A stretch of 64,000 nt of DNA from NCBI GenBank assembly GCA_002364735.1, contig DEZB01000066.1, positions 175,895-239,894 on the forward strand, read 5' to 3'. The notes beneath the pieces were generated by a model. That model saw only the letters and a list, made by a program, of their open reading frames with translations. It made no database searches and had not been told where the DNA came from. The stretch comes from Bacteroidales bacterium UBA3143. Its GTDB lineage: Bacteria > Bacteroidota > Bacteroidia > Bacteroidales > Dysgonomonadaceae. The position numbers and the translations under genes were made by a program. This document shows positions 18,779 through 27,315 of this stretch, in pieces (positions within the stretch are counted from its first letter, which is position 1; every line of letters starts with the position of its first letter).

Positions 18779-19792
18779 TTATATCCTTGAAACAGACTCT
18801 TTCATTTGCAAATTAGGTTTGAGTAGTACTTTCTTGGGTTGAATATCTTGTTTGTTGATTTGCGCTAAAAGATACTTTACCGCAATTCTGCTAATATCTT
18901 CTACGGGTTGTGCAATGCAAGAAAGGGGTGTAGATAAAAAATCTAAATAAGGATGTTCGTCAAATGTAATCAATGAGATGTCTTTTGGAGTTGAAATGTT
19001 CTCTTCTTTCAAAGCTTTCATACATCCTAATGCAATCGTGTTGCTCAATGTAAGTATAGCTGTGGGTGTGTTGTCTTGCTGAAGAAGAAGCTTTGTTTCA
19101 AGGTATCCGTTTTGAACTGTAAAGTTGTCACCTACAATTGAAAAAGTGTTTAATGCTGCTGCTTGCATTGCTTCTGTAAACCCTTTTACCCTTAGTATAT
19201 TTGGAGTTGATGAATGTATTCCTTGAATACAGTGGATATGAGTATGTCCATTTTCAATTAGATAGTTAGTCGCAATTTGAGCTCCTAAATAGTTATCAGT
19301 TGAAACATAAGGGATATCTAATTGTTGAAAATAGCGGTCGACGCAAACTATTGGGAGTCCACTGTTATACAAAGATTTTATGTGATCGGACTCGTTTCCA
19401 CAAGGAGCAATAATTAAACCTTCTATATTTCGTGCCCACAATTGTTCAACTATCATTTTTTCAACCTCAACATCTTCATCACTGTTCCCAATAATTGTAA
19501 GATAACCCTGCTTCCGTATTTCAGTGTTAATCTCGCTTACCATATTTGCAAAGAATGGGTTACTTAAAGAGGGAACAATAAGTGCTATTGAATTACTTTT
19601 TCCAGATCTAAGATTAGCTGCAAAATGATTAGGCACATATTGCATTTCTTGTGCTACCTGCTTTATCACTTTCTGTGATTTTAAGCTAATTCTATATTCC
19701 TCGGCTTTCCCATTCAAAACTCTTGACACTGTGGTAGTCGAAAATCCCGCTTTTTTTGCAATATCTTTGATGCTTACTTTTTGTATCTTCAT
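18779..19792 (-). CDS. LacI family transcriptional repressor
   Basis: A 337-residue repressor. The helix-turn-helix and hinge are VSIKDIAKKAGFSTTTVSRV then LNGKAEEYRIS and VPNHFAANLRSGKS. The rest is a periplasmic-binding-protein fold ending LKPNLQMKESVSRI. The frame extends to a TTG at 19816, but that codon lies inside the -7 promoter box, so ATG 19792 is chosen. It is divergent from the nucleoside hydrolase/ribokinase/permease operon. Two copies of CAATCGTTTG lie between them, one just downstream of its own -7 box and one over the -33 box of the operon, so it probably represses both. The inducer is likely ribose or a nucleoside product (inference). Confidence 0.88.
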   Translation of the reverse strand: MKIQKVSIKDIAKKAGFSTTTVSRVLNGKAEEYRISLKSQKVIKQVAQEMQYVPNHFAANLRSGKSNSIALIVPSLSNPFFANMVSEINTEIRKQGYLTIIGNSDEDVEVEKMIVEQLWARNIEGLIIAPCGNESDHIKSLYNSGLPIVCVDRYFQQLDIPYVSTDNYLGAQIATNYLIENGHTHIHCIQGIHSSTPNILRVKGFTEAMQAAALNTFSIVGDNFTVQNGYLETKLLLQQDNTPTAILTLSNTIALGCMKALKEENISTPKDISLITFDEHPYLDFLSTPLSCIAQPVEDISRIAVKYLLAQINKQDIQPKKVLLKPNLQMKESVSRI

Positions 19793-19801
19793 AAATTGGT
19801 G

Positions 19802-19811
19802 CAATCGTTTG
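19802..19811. promoter_or_regulatory. Candidate LacI-family operator 1 (autoregulation)
   Basis: CAATCGTTTG is a near palindrome with a central CG, the usual form of LacI-family sites. It lies just downstream of the lacI-type -7 box and 9 bases before the ATG at 19792, where a bound repressor would block transcription. Confidence 0.5.
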
Positions 19812-19813
19812 TA

Positions 19814-19821
19814 CAAAGATA
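19814..19821 (-). promoter_or_regulatory. -7 promoter element of the LacI-type gene
   Basis: The minus strand reads TATCTTTG, matching TAnnTTTG, 21 bases before the chosen ATG. The -33 region is weak. Confidence 0.5.
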
Positions 19822-19922
19822 ATGAAACATTTATAAGACCTTAAATTTTGACCTTCTCCTTCTAAAAAAAATCTGATAGCTGATTCTTATTCCCTTTAGC
19901 ACATAAATAAAAAAAGCTCGAA

Positions 19923-19959
19923 CAATCGTTTGCGCATTCGTTTAGTTTTTTTATCTTTG
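19923..19959 (+). promoter_or_regulatory. Promoter of the nucleoside/ribose operon with overlapping operator
   Basis: TTTG (19929-19932), 19 bases, then TATCTTTG (19952-19959) is an ideal Bacteroidota promoter. The second copy of CAATCGTTTG (19923-19932) covers its -33 element exactly. The leader to ATG 20109 is about 145 bases and holds no obvious structure. Confidence 0.65.
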
Positions 19960-20108
19960 AGCAATGTATCTTGTTATTAAAAGGTGTATATCAAAAAATA
20001 CAATAAGATATTTACTCTGGAGCTAAGTGTATCTAATATTGAAAATCAATTGGAGTTATAATGGTAAATAGAATATTCATATATATTATCAACTAAAAAA
20101 GTATCGAT

Positions 20109-21146
20109 ATGATTAAGATTTTAATGTCAGCCCTCCTACTATTTGGATGTTCTTCAAAGGAATCAAAAAAAACAGTGGACAGTTCAAATGATTCTAAGGT
20201 TAAATTAATATTTGAAACCGATATGGGGAACGATATCGATGATGCATTGGCCTTGGATATGATTTATAAGTATGTTGAAGCTGATAAAGTAGATTTGTTA
20301 GGTGTAATGAGTAATAAAAATAGTCCATTCTCAGCTGAATTCATCGATGTAATGGCTACTTGGTATGGACATGCAGACATACCAATTGGGATTGTCAAGA
20401 ATGGAGCCGATAGTGAGGGTGATGCTGTAAATTATGCACAAAAGGTTTGTGAATTAGAAGAGGATGGGCAACCACTATTTAAAAGAACATTGACCAATCA
20501 TGAATCTTTGCCAGCAGCCCCTCTATTATATAGAGAGTTACTGTCTCAGCAGCCCGATAGTTCTGTTGTAATTGTTTCTGTTGGCTTTTCTACAAATATT
20601 GCTCAGTTATTAGATACACAAGCGGATAAGCACTCGCCATTGAACGGGAAAGATTTGGTGGCTAAGAAGGTGAAGATGTTATCGGTAATGGCTGGAAGCT
20701 TTGGAGAAAATCCTTTAACAGAATATAATGTTGCAAAATACATTGATGCTGCAAGGAAAGTTTTTGAAGAGTGGCCAACTAAAATTGTTGCATCACCATT
20801 TGAATTGGGAATAACAATTTTGTATCCTGGATCAAGTATAACAGAAGATTTTAATTGGGGAGTAAAACATCCAATGGTTGAGGCGTATAAAGCCTATTTA
20901 CCAATGCCATATGACCGACCCACATGGGATTTGACAAGCTTAATGTATGCTGTTGAGAATGATGATAGTTTTAATGAATCCGCTCCTGGTAAAATAACTG
21001 TTGATGATGAAGGATATACACACTTTGATGAAGACAGTAAGGGAAAGCATATCTTTCTGAGTGTTACAGATCAACAGGCTGAAGAAATTAAAGCCTATTT
21101 TGTTGATCTGATAAAGCGAAGACCTATAAAATACAAAAGTGAATAA
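20109..21146 (+). CDS. Exported nucleoside hydrolase (IUNH family) lipoprotein
   Basis: A 345-residue inosine/uridine-preferring nucleoside hydrolase-type protein. The calcium-binding and catalytic Asp cluster is TDMGNDIDDALALDM near residue 40, matching the DxDxxxDD signature in position and order. Residues 1-14 (MIKILMSALLLFGC) form a short lipoprotein signal with Cys14 as the lipidation residue, so the enzyme acts outside the cytoplasm. It would split nucleosides to free base and ribose. It is followed by ribokinase (25 bases) and a sugar permease. Nucleoside preference cannot be read. Confidence 0.85.
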   Translation: MIKILMSALLLFGCSSKESKKTVDSSNDSKVKLIFETDMGNDIDDALALDMIYKYVEADKVDLLGVMSNKNSPFSAEFIDVMATWYGHADIPIGIVKNGADSEGDAVNYAQKVCELEEDGQPLFKRTLTNHESLPAAPLLYRELLSQQPDSSVVIVSVGFSTNIAQLLDTQADKHSPLNGKDLVAKKVKMLSVMAGSFGENPLTEYNVAKYIDAARKVFEEWPTKIVASPFELGITILYPGSSITEDFNWGVKHPMVEAYKAYLPMPYDRPTWDLTSLMYAVENDDSFNESAPGKITVDDEGYTHFDEDSKGKHIFLSVTDQQAEEIKAYFVDLIKRRPIKYKSE

Positions 21147-21171
21147 TCGAATTTATTATTAAAGAATAATT

Positions 21172-22092
21172 ATGGGAGAAATATTAGTTATTGGAAGCTC
21201 AAATACCGATTTAATCGCAACAATGGAAAACTTCCCTGTTAAAGGTGAGACAATTGAAGGATTAGCATTTCAGCAAGCCATGGGAGGGAAAGGAGCCAAT
21301 CAAGCAATGGCAGCTCATAAATCGGGTGGGAAAGTGTCATTTGTTACTTGTCTTGGAAATGATGTTAATGGTAGAAGTGCTATAGAGTATTATAAAAGGG
21401 ATGGTTTGGATGTCACTTTATCATTGCTGATTGATGATGTTCCATCAGGAACTGCAATGATCTGGGTTGATAGTAAAGGTGACAACTCCATTGTAATTAT
21501 ACCTGGTGCTAATGGTAAATTAAATTCAGATTATATTATAAAATTAGAGGAACACATAGCAAAAGCCTCTGTTGTAGTGCTTCAGATGGAGATACCATTG
21601 CAAACAATTGAAACCATTTGCAGTTTAGCGCATAAAAATAATACAATGGTAATGTTGAACGTTGCGCCAGCAAATCGACTAAATGACAACCTTCTTAAAA
21701 CAATAGATATCTTGGTAGTTAATAAAAATGAGGCCGAGACGTTAACTGGCGTAAAGGTTGAGGCAGGAAAAGAAGAAGTCGTTGTTGACTTATTATTGGA
21801 TAAAGGTGTAAAGACAGTTTTACTAACATTAGGAGAGAAAGGGAGCATTTTAAAGAATCAAGGAAAAATTTATATTGTTCCTGCATATCGTGTTAAAGCA
21901 ATTGATACTACTGCAGCAGGCGATACATTTTGCGGGGCTTTCATTGCCGAATATATGAGGAAGCAGGATTATGTTAAAGCATTAAAGTTTGCAACTGCAG
22001 CTTCAGCTATTTGTGTCACACGAATGGGGGCTCAACCATCTATACCCACTCAGACAGAGGTGTACGAATTTCAGAAAAAAGAAGAATTATAA
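21172..22092 (+). CDS. rbsK: Ribokinase
   Basis: A 306-residue PfkB-family sugar kinase. Diagnostic ribokinase blocks are GSSNTDLIATMENFPVKGET at the N-terminus, QQAMGGKGANQAMAA (first PfkB signature) and DTTAAGDTFCGAFIAEYM, where the Asp of AGDTF is the catalytic base. It phosphorylates ribose at O5 in the cytoplasm, feeding the pentose phosphate pathway. It sits between the nucleoside hydrolase and a permease in one operon, which strongly supports ribose as substrate over other sugars. Confidence 0.93.
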   Translation: MGEILVIGSSNTDLIATMENFPVKGETIEGLAFQQAMGGKGANQAMAAHKSGGKVSFVTCLGNDVNGRSAIEYYKRDGLDVTLSLLIDDVPSGTAMIWVDSKGDNSIVIIPGANGKLNSDYIIKLEEHIAKASVVVLQMEIPLQTIETICSLAHKNNTMVMLNVAPANRLNDNLLKTIDILVVNKNEAETLTGVKVEAGKEEVVVDLLLDKGVKTVLLTLGEKGSILKNQGKIYIVPAYRVKAIDTTAAGDTFCGAFIAEYMRKQDYVKALKFATAASAICVTRMGAQPSIPTQTEVYEFQKKEEL

Positions 22093-22112
22093 ATCTCTAA
22101 AATTTAAAAGCA

Positions 22113-23114
22113 ATGTTTATAGTAGACAGTTATCCGTTGGCCATTATTTTCACATTTATCACCATGTTATGTTGGGGTTCATGGGGAAACACCCAGAAAC
22201 TTGCTGGGAAGACCTGGCGTTATGAATTATTCTATTGGGATTACGTTATTGGAGTTTTGTTGGTGTCATTGATTTTCGCATTCACAATGGGTAGTATAGG
22301 TGAAATCGGACGCGATTTTTTGACAGATTTAAGTCAAGCACACTTAGATAATATAGGGAGTGCATTTTTAGGAGGGGTGATTTTTAATGCAGGTAATATT
22401 TTGCTCTCGGCAGCAATTGCAATTGCAGGAATGTCTGTTGCATTTCCCGTTGGGATTGGGTTAGCGCTCGTTCTTGGTGTTATTATTAATTACTATGGTT
22501 CACAAAAAGGAGATCCATTGTTTCTATTTTTAGGAGTAGGACTCATCACAATAGCAATTATTATTAACGCATTAGCATATAGAAAGGCTTCCACAGGAAA
22601 CCAGAAGGTGAGTGGCAAGGGAATACTTATTTCAATCATGGCAGGTGTGCTGATGTCTTTTTTCTATCGTTTTGTTGCAAGATCAATGGACTTAGACAAC
22701 TTCGTTAATCCAGCTCAAGGTATGATGACTCCATATACTGCATTTGTTGTTTTTGCTATAGGAGTTTTCATTAGTAACTTCCTATTCAACACCATTTTAA
22801 TGAAGAAGCCTATTAGTGGAGAAAAGACAAATTATAAAGCCTACTTCAAAGGGAAGCTCTCTATCCATTCGGTAGGTATTTTAGGAGGTATTATTTGGGG
22901 TATTGGAAACTCTCTCAACCTTATTGCAGCTGGAAAGGCTGGTGCTGCTATTTCATACGGGCTTGGACAAGGGGCTACGCTTGTTGCAGCTCTGTGGGGA
23001 GTCTTTATCTGGAAAGAATTTAAAGATGCACCAAAAGGAACAAATAAGATGTTGGTTTTCATGTTTATCTTTTTCACCTTAGGCCTTATTTCAATTATCT
23101 ATGCAGGGCAATAA
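22113..23114 (+). CDS. GRP/RbsU-like sugar permease (DMT superfamily)
   Basis: A 333-residue membrane protein with about ten hydrophobic helices in two similar halves, as in drug/metabolite superfamily carriers. The N-terminal ITMLCWGSWGNTQKLAGKTW and the later GGIIWGIGNSLNLIAAGKAG and GLGQGATLVAALWGVFIWKE match the glucose/ribose porter type. It is the last gene of the nucleoside hydrolase-ribokinase operon and ends in a strong terminator, so ribose uptake is the natural role. Some pipelines would label it a generic DMT permease. Confidence 0.8.
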   Translation: MFIVDSYPLAIIFTFITMLCWGSWGNTQKLAGKTWRYELFYWDYVIGVLLVSLIFAFTMGSIGEIGRDFLTDLSQAHLDNIGSAFLGGVIFNAGNILLSAAIAIAGMSVAFPVGIGLALVLGVIINYYGSQKGDPLFLFLGVGLITIAIIINALAYRKASTGNQKVSGKGILISIMAGVLMSFFYRFVARSMDLDNFVNPAQGMMTPYTAFVVFAIGVFISNFLFNTILMKKPISGEKTNYKAYFKGKLSIHSVGILGGIIWGIGNSLNLIAAGKAGAAISYGLGQGATLVAALWGVFIWKEFKDAPKGTNKMLVFMFIFFTLGLISIIYAGQ

Positions 23115-23190
23115 ATAATTGACTGATTAATTTTAACAAGATTCATTTAATTGTAAATCTTATCAGATATATCCTATAGTATAGGATAAG

Positions 23191-23226
23191 AAAAGCTTAG
23201 AGTAAGATTTGCTCTAAGCTTTTTTG
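23191..23226 (+). terminator. Terminator of the nucleoside/ribose operon
   Basis: A 12-bp perfect stem (AAAAGCTTAGAG / CTCTAAGCTTTT) with a 9-base loop is followed by TTT. It lies 77 bases past the permease stop. Confidence 0.8.
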
Positions 23227-23321
23227 AGCTTACGGTTATTAAGGGAGTAGTTACTTCCAATTGAAAAATCATATTTAAGGATGTGATATATTCTAAACAC
23301 ATATTATCTGTTTTTCGAAAT

Positions 23322-23602
23322 CGTCATAAAGTTAAAAAATATTTTATTGACACTTAATGACCGTCAGAAAGTTCTAATATTTTTTATTTGCGCTTTTTGT
23401 CCGTCGTAAAGTTAAAAAACTTTTAATTTGTACTTTCTGACGCCTCGAAAGTTCTAATTTATTTTATTTGTGCTTTCTGACGTCTGTGAAAGTTAAAATA
23501 TATTTTATTTAGACTTTTAGCTCGTCAGAAAGTTTCAATATTATTTATTTACACTTTCCGTCCGTCAGAAAGGCTTAAAATATTTTTTTTGCACTTTCCG
23601 AC
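23322..23602. repeat. Palindrome array 1: seven ~40 bp units
   Basis: Seven degenerate units begin near 23322, 23362, 23402, 23442, 23481, 23523 and 23563. A typical unit opens GTCAGAAAGTT, continues with about 20 AT-rich bases (TAATATTTTTTATTT) and closes with CTTTCTGAC. The opening and closing arms are complementary, so each unit can fold and each junction is also a palindrome. The array lies between the 3' ends of two convergent genes. No coding frame runs through it. Confidence 0.8.
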
Positions 23603-23717
23603 AGATTTCTTGTCTTATATAAATTTCTTTGATGAAAACGGAGTGGTAAAGAGGCTTAATTTGACGAAATTCAGACGTGATGATATTAAAAGAAATAAGT
23701 AACGAAATAAAAGTGGT

Positions 23718-25343
23718 TTATAGCGTTAAGTTATACTTGTAATCGCAATACTCTGCAATCTCGGCATGGTGAGTGATAAATAAAACGGTGCGATCGCCGA
23801 TTTCTTTCTTTAAATTTTTCAGAAATGTTTGTTCTGTCACGCTATCTAATGCAGAAGTTGCTTCGTCCAACAAAAGAATTTTTCCTGGACGCAATAGAGA
23901 GCGGGCAATTGCAACACGCTGCGCTTGTCCTTCAGATAAACCTGAACCATCTTCACCCAAAACAGTATCAAGTCCATTTGGTAAGTCTAAAACAAACTGT
24001 GCTGAAGCAATATGCAACACCCGTTTTAGTACATCATCATGGGCTTCTGGATTACCCAACAGAAGATTATCGCGAATGCTTCCGCTAAAAAGAGAACCTC
24101 CTTGTGGGACATAAACAAAGTTAGAACGGGTGTTTTCACAAACTTCAACTGATTGCGTTTCATCTTCTATAACAATACGTCCTGAATCGGGTTTTATTAG
24201 AGCAAGTAGCAATCGTAAAAGGGTGGTTTTTCCTACTCCTGTTTCTCCCATCACTGCCACCATTGTTCCTGGTTTCACAACCATGGAAAAATCTGACAGT
24301 ACTGGTTTTGTTTCTTCTGAATAACCAAATGTAAGATTCTCAATTTTAAGCGTCACATTTCCCTTAAGAAGTATTTTATCATCAATTTCTTCCAATTTGA
24401 AACCAGTTAGATATATCAATCGTTCTATGGCTGTTTTAGCAGACACTATAGAGGGTAATAGTCTGATTAAATCGAACAGAGGGCGTTGAATTCTATTAAC
24501 CAATTGCAGATAAGCAGTAACCATACCAAATGTCACTGTTTTTCTTGCCAAACCATATGTGCTCCATAAGAAAGCTGTTATATAGCCACCATTGAACGTC
24601 AAACCCATCATGAGGTTTGCAAAAATAGAGACATTGGTTCTTTTGTGTACGCTTTGATGTAGTTTAGATTGTAATCTGTTCAATCGATCTAATTCATTCT
24701 CCTGTCGTTCAAAAGTGCGAATCACAATCTGATTCAACAAACTTTCTCCCACCATAGAAGTAATCAAGCTTTCACTCTCTTTTACTTCCAATGTATATTT
24801 TCGCATATATGTATAATAGATCTTACCTATTAATGAGAGTAGAGGCATACCCACACCCAATATGAGCGCTAACATGGGATCAAGGATATACAAAATAACC
24901 AATGCTCCAATAAATTGAGTGATTGCAATTATTGTAAGAGGGAGTGCAGTAACCATCACATTAATCACATCGTCTGTGTCTTTTATGATGCGTGTAATCA
25001 TATCCCCACTGTGCATTGATGATAATTCTTGCCAATTTGTGTAAAGCAACCGTGAGAATACGTTGTAACGTATAACATTTCCCAGTCGTACTTCGGTCAT
25101 TCTTCGCAAGCGAATATCAAAAAGTCGAAATAGAATTTGTAAAACTACAAGCACAACTAAAAGTATAGAATAGTAAAGTAAATTACCTGATTGCTCTCCT
25201 GTTGCAGTATCAATAATTATCTTAGAGTACCATACAAAAGCCAATGAAAAGGATACTTCTCCCAAGCCAATGAGCACGATCATTGCAATTCGGTTACGAA
25301 ATCCTTTGGATGTGTATCTTAGAAATTGGAGAGTGGATTTCAT
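23718..25343 (-). CDS. ABC transporter, fused membrane and ATPase domains (exporter)
   Basis: A 541-residue half-transporter. Residues about 1-310 carry six membrane helices of the type-1 exporter fold; residues about 330-541 are the nucleotide-binding domain with Walker A GETGVGKTTLLRLL (near 370), Q-loop YVPQGGSLF, signature LSEGQAQRVAIARSLL (near 470), Walker B ILLLDEATSALD and switch His in FITHHAEI. It probably works as a homodimer and exports a peptide or lipid. There is no N-terminal C39 peptidase domain. Its ATG overlaps the end of the nucleotidyltransferase gene (ATGA), placing it last in the peptide-modification-like cluster. Confidence 0.9.
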   Translation of the reverse strand: MKSTLQFLRYTSKGFRNRIAMIVLIGLGEVSFSLAFVWYSKIIIDTATGEQSGNLLYYSILLVVLVVLQILFRLFDIRLRRMTEVRLGNVIRYNVFSRLLYTNWQELSSMHSGDMITRIIKDTDDVINVMVTALPLTIIAITQFIGALVILYILDPMLALILGVGMPLLSLIGKIYYTYMRKYTLEVKESESLITSMVGESLLNQIVIRTFERQENELDRLNRLQSKLHQSVHKRTNVSIFANLMMGLTFNGGYITAFLWSTYGLARKTVTFGMVTAYLQLVNRIQRPLFDLIRLLPSIVSAKTAIERLIYLTGFKLEEIDDKILLKGNVTLKIENLTFGYSEETKPVLSDFSMVVKPGTMVAVMGETGVGKTTLLRLLLALIKPDSGRIVIEDETQSVEVCENTRSNFVYVPQGGSLFSGSIRDNLLLGNPEAHDDVLKRVLHIASAQFVLDLPNGLDTVLGEDGSGLSEGQAQRVAIARSLLRPGKILLLDEATSALDSVTEQTFLKNLKKEIGDRTVLFITHHAEIAEYCDYKYNLTL

Positions 25344-26458
25344 TTAAATCCTATTTTCAAACGATTAATTAATTTCTTAAAAGGCAATATTCTACTATGC
25401 TCAGGAGATATTATTCCAAACTTCATCGACCTACCTATAGTTGTTTTATATGAGAACCACATACCACGAAACTTTTCTTTGGGGCGTTGTTTTCCAGGAC
25501 GATGAAAACCAAAATTGCCACTATGTAATATATCAGCGATTACCCAATCTGCATGTTTATTATCAGTTATCATCTCGAATGGGAAAATGTTTTCTGGAGC
25601 ACCAAGGTACTTCACTGCAGTTAGCGCAAATACTTGCATTGGATAGAGTAGAGCATAAGATTTTGCTAATCTGGTAAATGAAACAGGATCAATCTCATCT
25701 TTATATTTAGAAAGAAAAAGCAACCAATCGCAAAACTGACGAAAGCCGACACCTAAGTGCACAAAATGACGAAACATGTGTTGAAAAATAAAGAAGGCAT
25801 TCATCTCAACTGGTAGTTGCTGAACAGTTAATCCTTCTATTTGTATAGAAGTGAAATTCTCTTTTTCTATTAACTCTGCTTCCCACTTCTTAAAGAGTTC
25901 GTCATACTTTTTATGATCGAAGTAAGTTATTCGTCTGTGATTTTCAATATAAACACCATCTTTGTTAAATGCATAATGCATGTGGTGACCATCCTTAATA
26001 TCCACTCCTTGCGCAACTAAATATCTTTTCAACTTTTGATAATCACCTTTTCGATAAAGAAAAAGATCCAAATCTCCAACGTTTCTAAGTAGTGGTTTTG
26101 GGTAATTTACAGCATTGCTTAAACCTTTAAGCAGACAAAATGGAAAATTAGCAGCTTGATACTCTTTAGATAAGTCACCCAAAACCTGAATCATTTTTCT
26201 ATTCAGTGCTTCCGTTTGGTTAATCATAATGATAAACTGGAGTCTTAGCGGCTTTGGAGGTAAGCTTTCTTCGGGAAGAGATAAAGCCTTATCAGCAATA
26301 AGGGCATTAACGCTTTGCCGTCTTGCCATATCAACAATCCCATTCCATGAATCATTATCAAGCTTTTCAAACAGAGCTACGTCTGCTGGTATATCCCATA
26401 TAGCAGCGCTCAAAAGATTCAGAAACAGTTTCTCTACATTTGAAAGGCTACTCATCAA
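25340..26458 (-). CDS. Nucleotidyltransferase family protein (NTP_transf_5 type)
   Basis: A 372-residue protein with the nucleotidyltransferase core LLKGLSNAVNYP followed by LLRNVGDLDLFLYRKGDY, whose DLDLF supplies the paired carboxylates for metal. Downstream are YIENHRRITYFDHKKYDELF and HMFRHFVHLGVGFRQFCDW, typical of the uncharacterised NTP_transf_5 (PF14907) group often found in lasso-peptide and related gene clusters. It may modify a peptide or carrier by nucleotidyl transfer. It overlaps the PqqD-type gene upstream by 11 bases and the ABC gene downstream by 4 bases, so the three are one transcript. Confidence 0.8.
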   Translation of the reverse strand: MMSSLSNVEKLFLNLLSAAIWDIPADVALFEKLDNDSWNGIVDMARRQSVNALIADKALSLPEESLPPKPLRLQFIIMINQTEALNRKMIQVLGDLSKEYQAANFPFCLLKGLSNAVNYPKPLLRNVGDLDLFLYRKGDYQKLKRYLVAQGVDIKDGHHMHYAFNKDGVYIENHRRITYFDHKKYDELFKKWEAELIEKENFTSIQIEGLTVQQLPVEMNAFFIFQHMFRHFVHLGVGFRQFCDWLLFLSKYKDEIDPVSFTRLAKSYALLYPMQVFALTAVKYLGAPENIFPFEMITDNKHADWVIADILHSGNFGFHRPGKQRPKEKFRGMWFSYKTTIGRSMKFGIISPEHSRILPFKKLINRLKIGFK

Positions 26459-26717
26459 ATAATCCCTCTTTCGCTAATTTTTCAATCAATTTTTGCACAT
26501 CAGTTTCGGCTATGTCTCTATCTACGTTATATTTGTTTATCAGTAAGTCAATCCAATCTTCTTTGGTGAATTCTTTTTGATGTACTTCTTGTACTAAGTA
26601 AGCAGCCGTTTTGTTTAGGCTAATTACACGGGTATAATCTAATCCCAAACCGCTATCGGATACAATCATGTATTCATCTCCGATTTTTCGAACAGTTAAG
26701 TTATCTTTTAGTTTCAT
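26448..26717 (-). CDS. PqqD family peptide-recognition protein (RRE)
   Basis: An 89-residue stand-alone PqqD-like protein: KLKDNLTVRKIGDEYMIVSD forms the beta strands, RVISLNKTAAYLVQEVHQKE the helix, and INKYNVDRDIAETDVQKLIE then LAKEGLF the C-terminal helices. PqqD domains bind the leader of a ribosomal precursor peptide and hand it to a modifying enzyme. The length is the family norm. It sits in an operon with a nucleotidyltransferase and an exporter, which is the context expected for RiPP-type pathways. No radical-SAM or cyclase partner is encoded nearby. Confidence 0.85.
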   Translation of the reverse strand: MKLKDNLTVRKIGDEYMIVSDSGLGLDYTRVISLNKTAAYLVQEVHQKEFTKEDWIDLLINKYNVDRDIAETDVQKLIEKLAKEGLFDE

Positions 26718-26850
26718 TTGGTTCTATTTTAATTAGCAATTGGCTGTTAGATATTAGCCTTTATTTTTGCTTTTACTTCTATTAGTTTTCTAATCTATTT
26801 ACAAACTCTTTTTAACACCACTCCTCTTACCTCACATACCAAAGCTCTTA

Positions 26851-27303
26851 CTACAATTTATTTACTCTCCTTAAAATCCCCAGCCAAACCCTGCGCATAA
26901 ACGGATTTCGAGGCCATAAATAACGAAATAAATTCCATCGGAAGCTTCCTCTTTTTATTGACCTACCGTTTCTTATCACAGCAATTGCTTCGGCAATAAC
27001 ATCATTGTGTGAGCAAGTTTCCAAGATAGAAATATTTCCATCTCCACGCAATAAAATATTCGAGTCTCCTATTTTTTTTACGCGATGCAATAGGTAGTTC
27101 TCATCTTTCAATCTTACAAATAGCAATCGTCCTTTTTGAAAGGATTGTTTATTAGGTTTTTCAAGAATAATATCATCTTTACCGTCTCTAATAAATGGCA
27201 TCATACTGTTACCTTTAGCACGAATACGTACACGCTCACCTTCGGCAATCCGATTGGCAACTTCTGAAAAAAATAAACTGTTATTAATTACTTTTCTGCC
27301 CAA
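26851..27303 (-). CDS. S24/S26 (signal-peptidase-like) serine protease
   Basis: A 150-residue protein of the LexA/signal peptidase fold. RIRAKGNSMMPFIRDGKDDI contains the catalytic Ser33 in the SMxP motif. The second motif is LLHRVKKIGDSNILLRGDGN; the position of the usual Lys appears as His73, the pattern of the S26B (SipW/archaeal) type. The C-terminus is basic (RWNLFRYLWPRNPFMRRVWL) and may contact membrane. There is no clear transmembrane anchor, so it may act inside the cell on a peptide partner. It lies 12 bases after the kinase-like gene and belongs with the PqqD/exporter cluster; leader cleavage is the attractive role. Confidence 0.75.
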   Translation of the reverse strand: MGRKVINNSLFFSEVANRIAEGERVRIRAKGNSMMPFIRDGKDDIILEKPNKQSFQKGRLLFVRLKDENYLLHRVKKIGDSNILLRGDGNISILETCSHNDVIAEAIAVIRNGRSIKRGSFRWNLFRYLWPRNPFMRRVWLGILRRVNKL

Positions 27304-27315
27304 TATACTTTCCTT

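Noticed and set aside
23322..23602. CRISPR array or plasmid-type iterons
   Set aside because: The sequence between palindromes is itself repeated and AT-rich, so there are no unique spacers, and no replication initiator gene is nearby.
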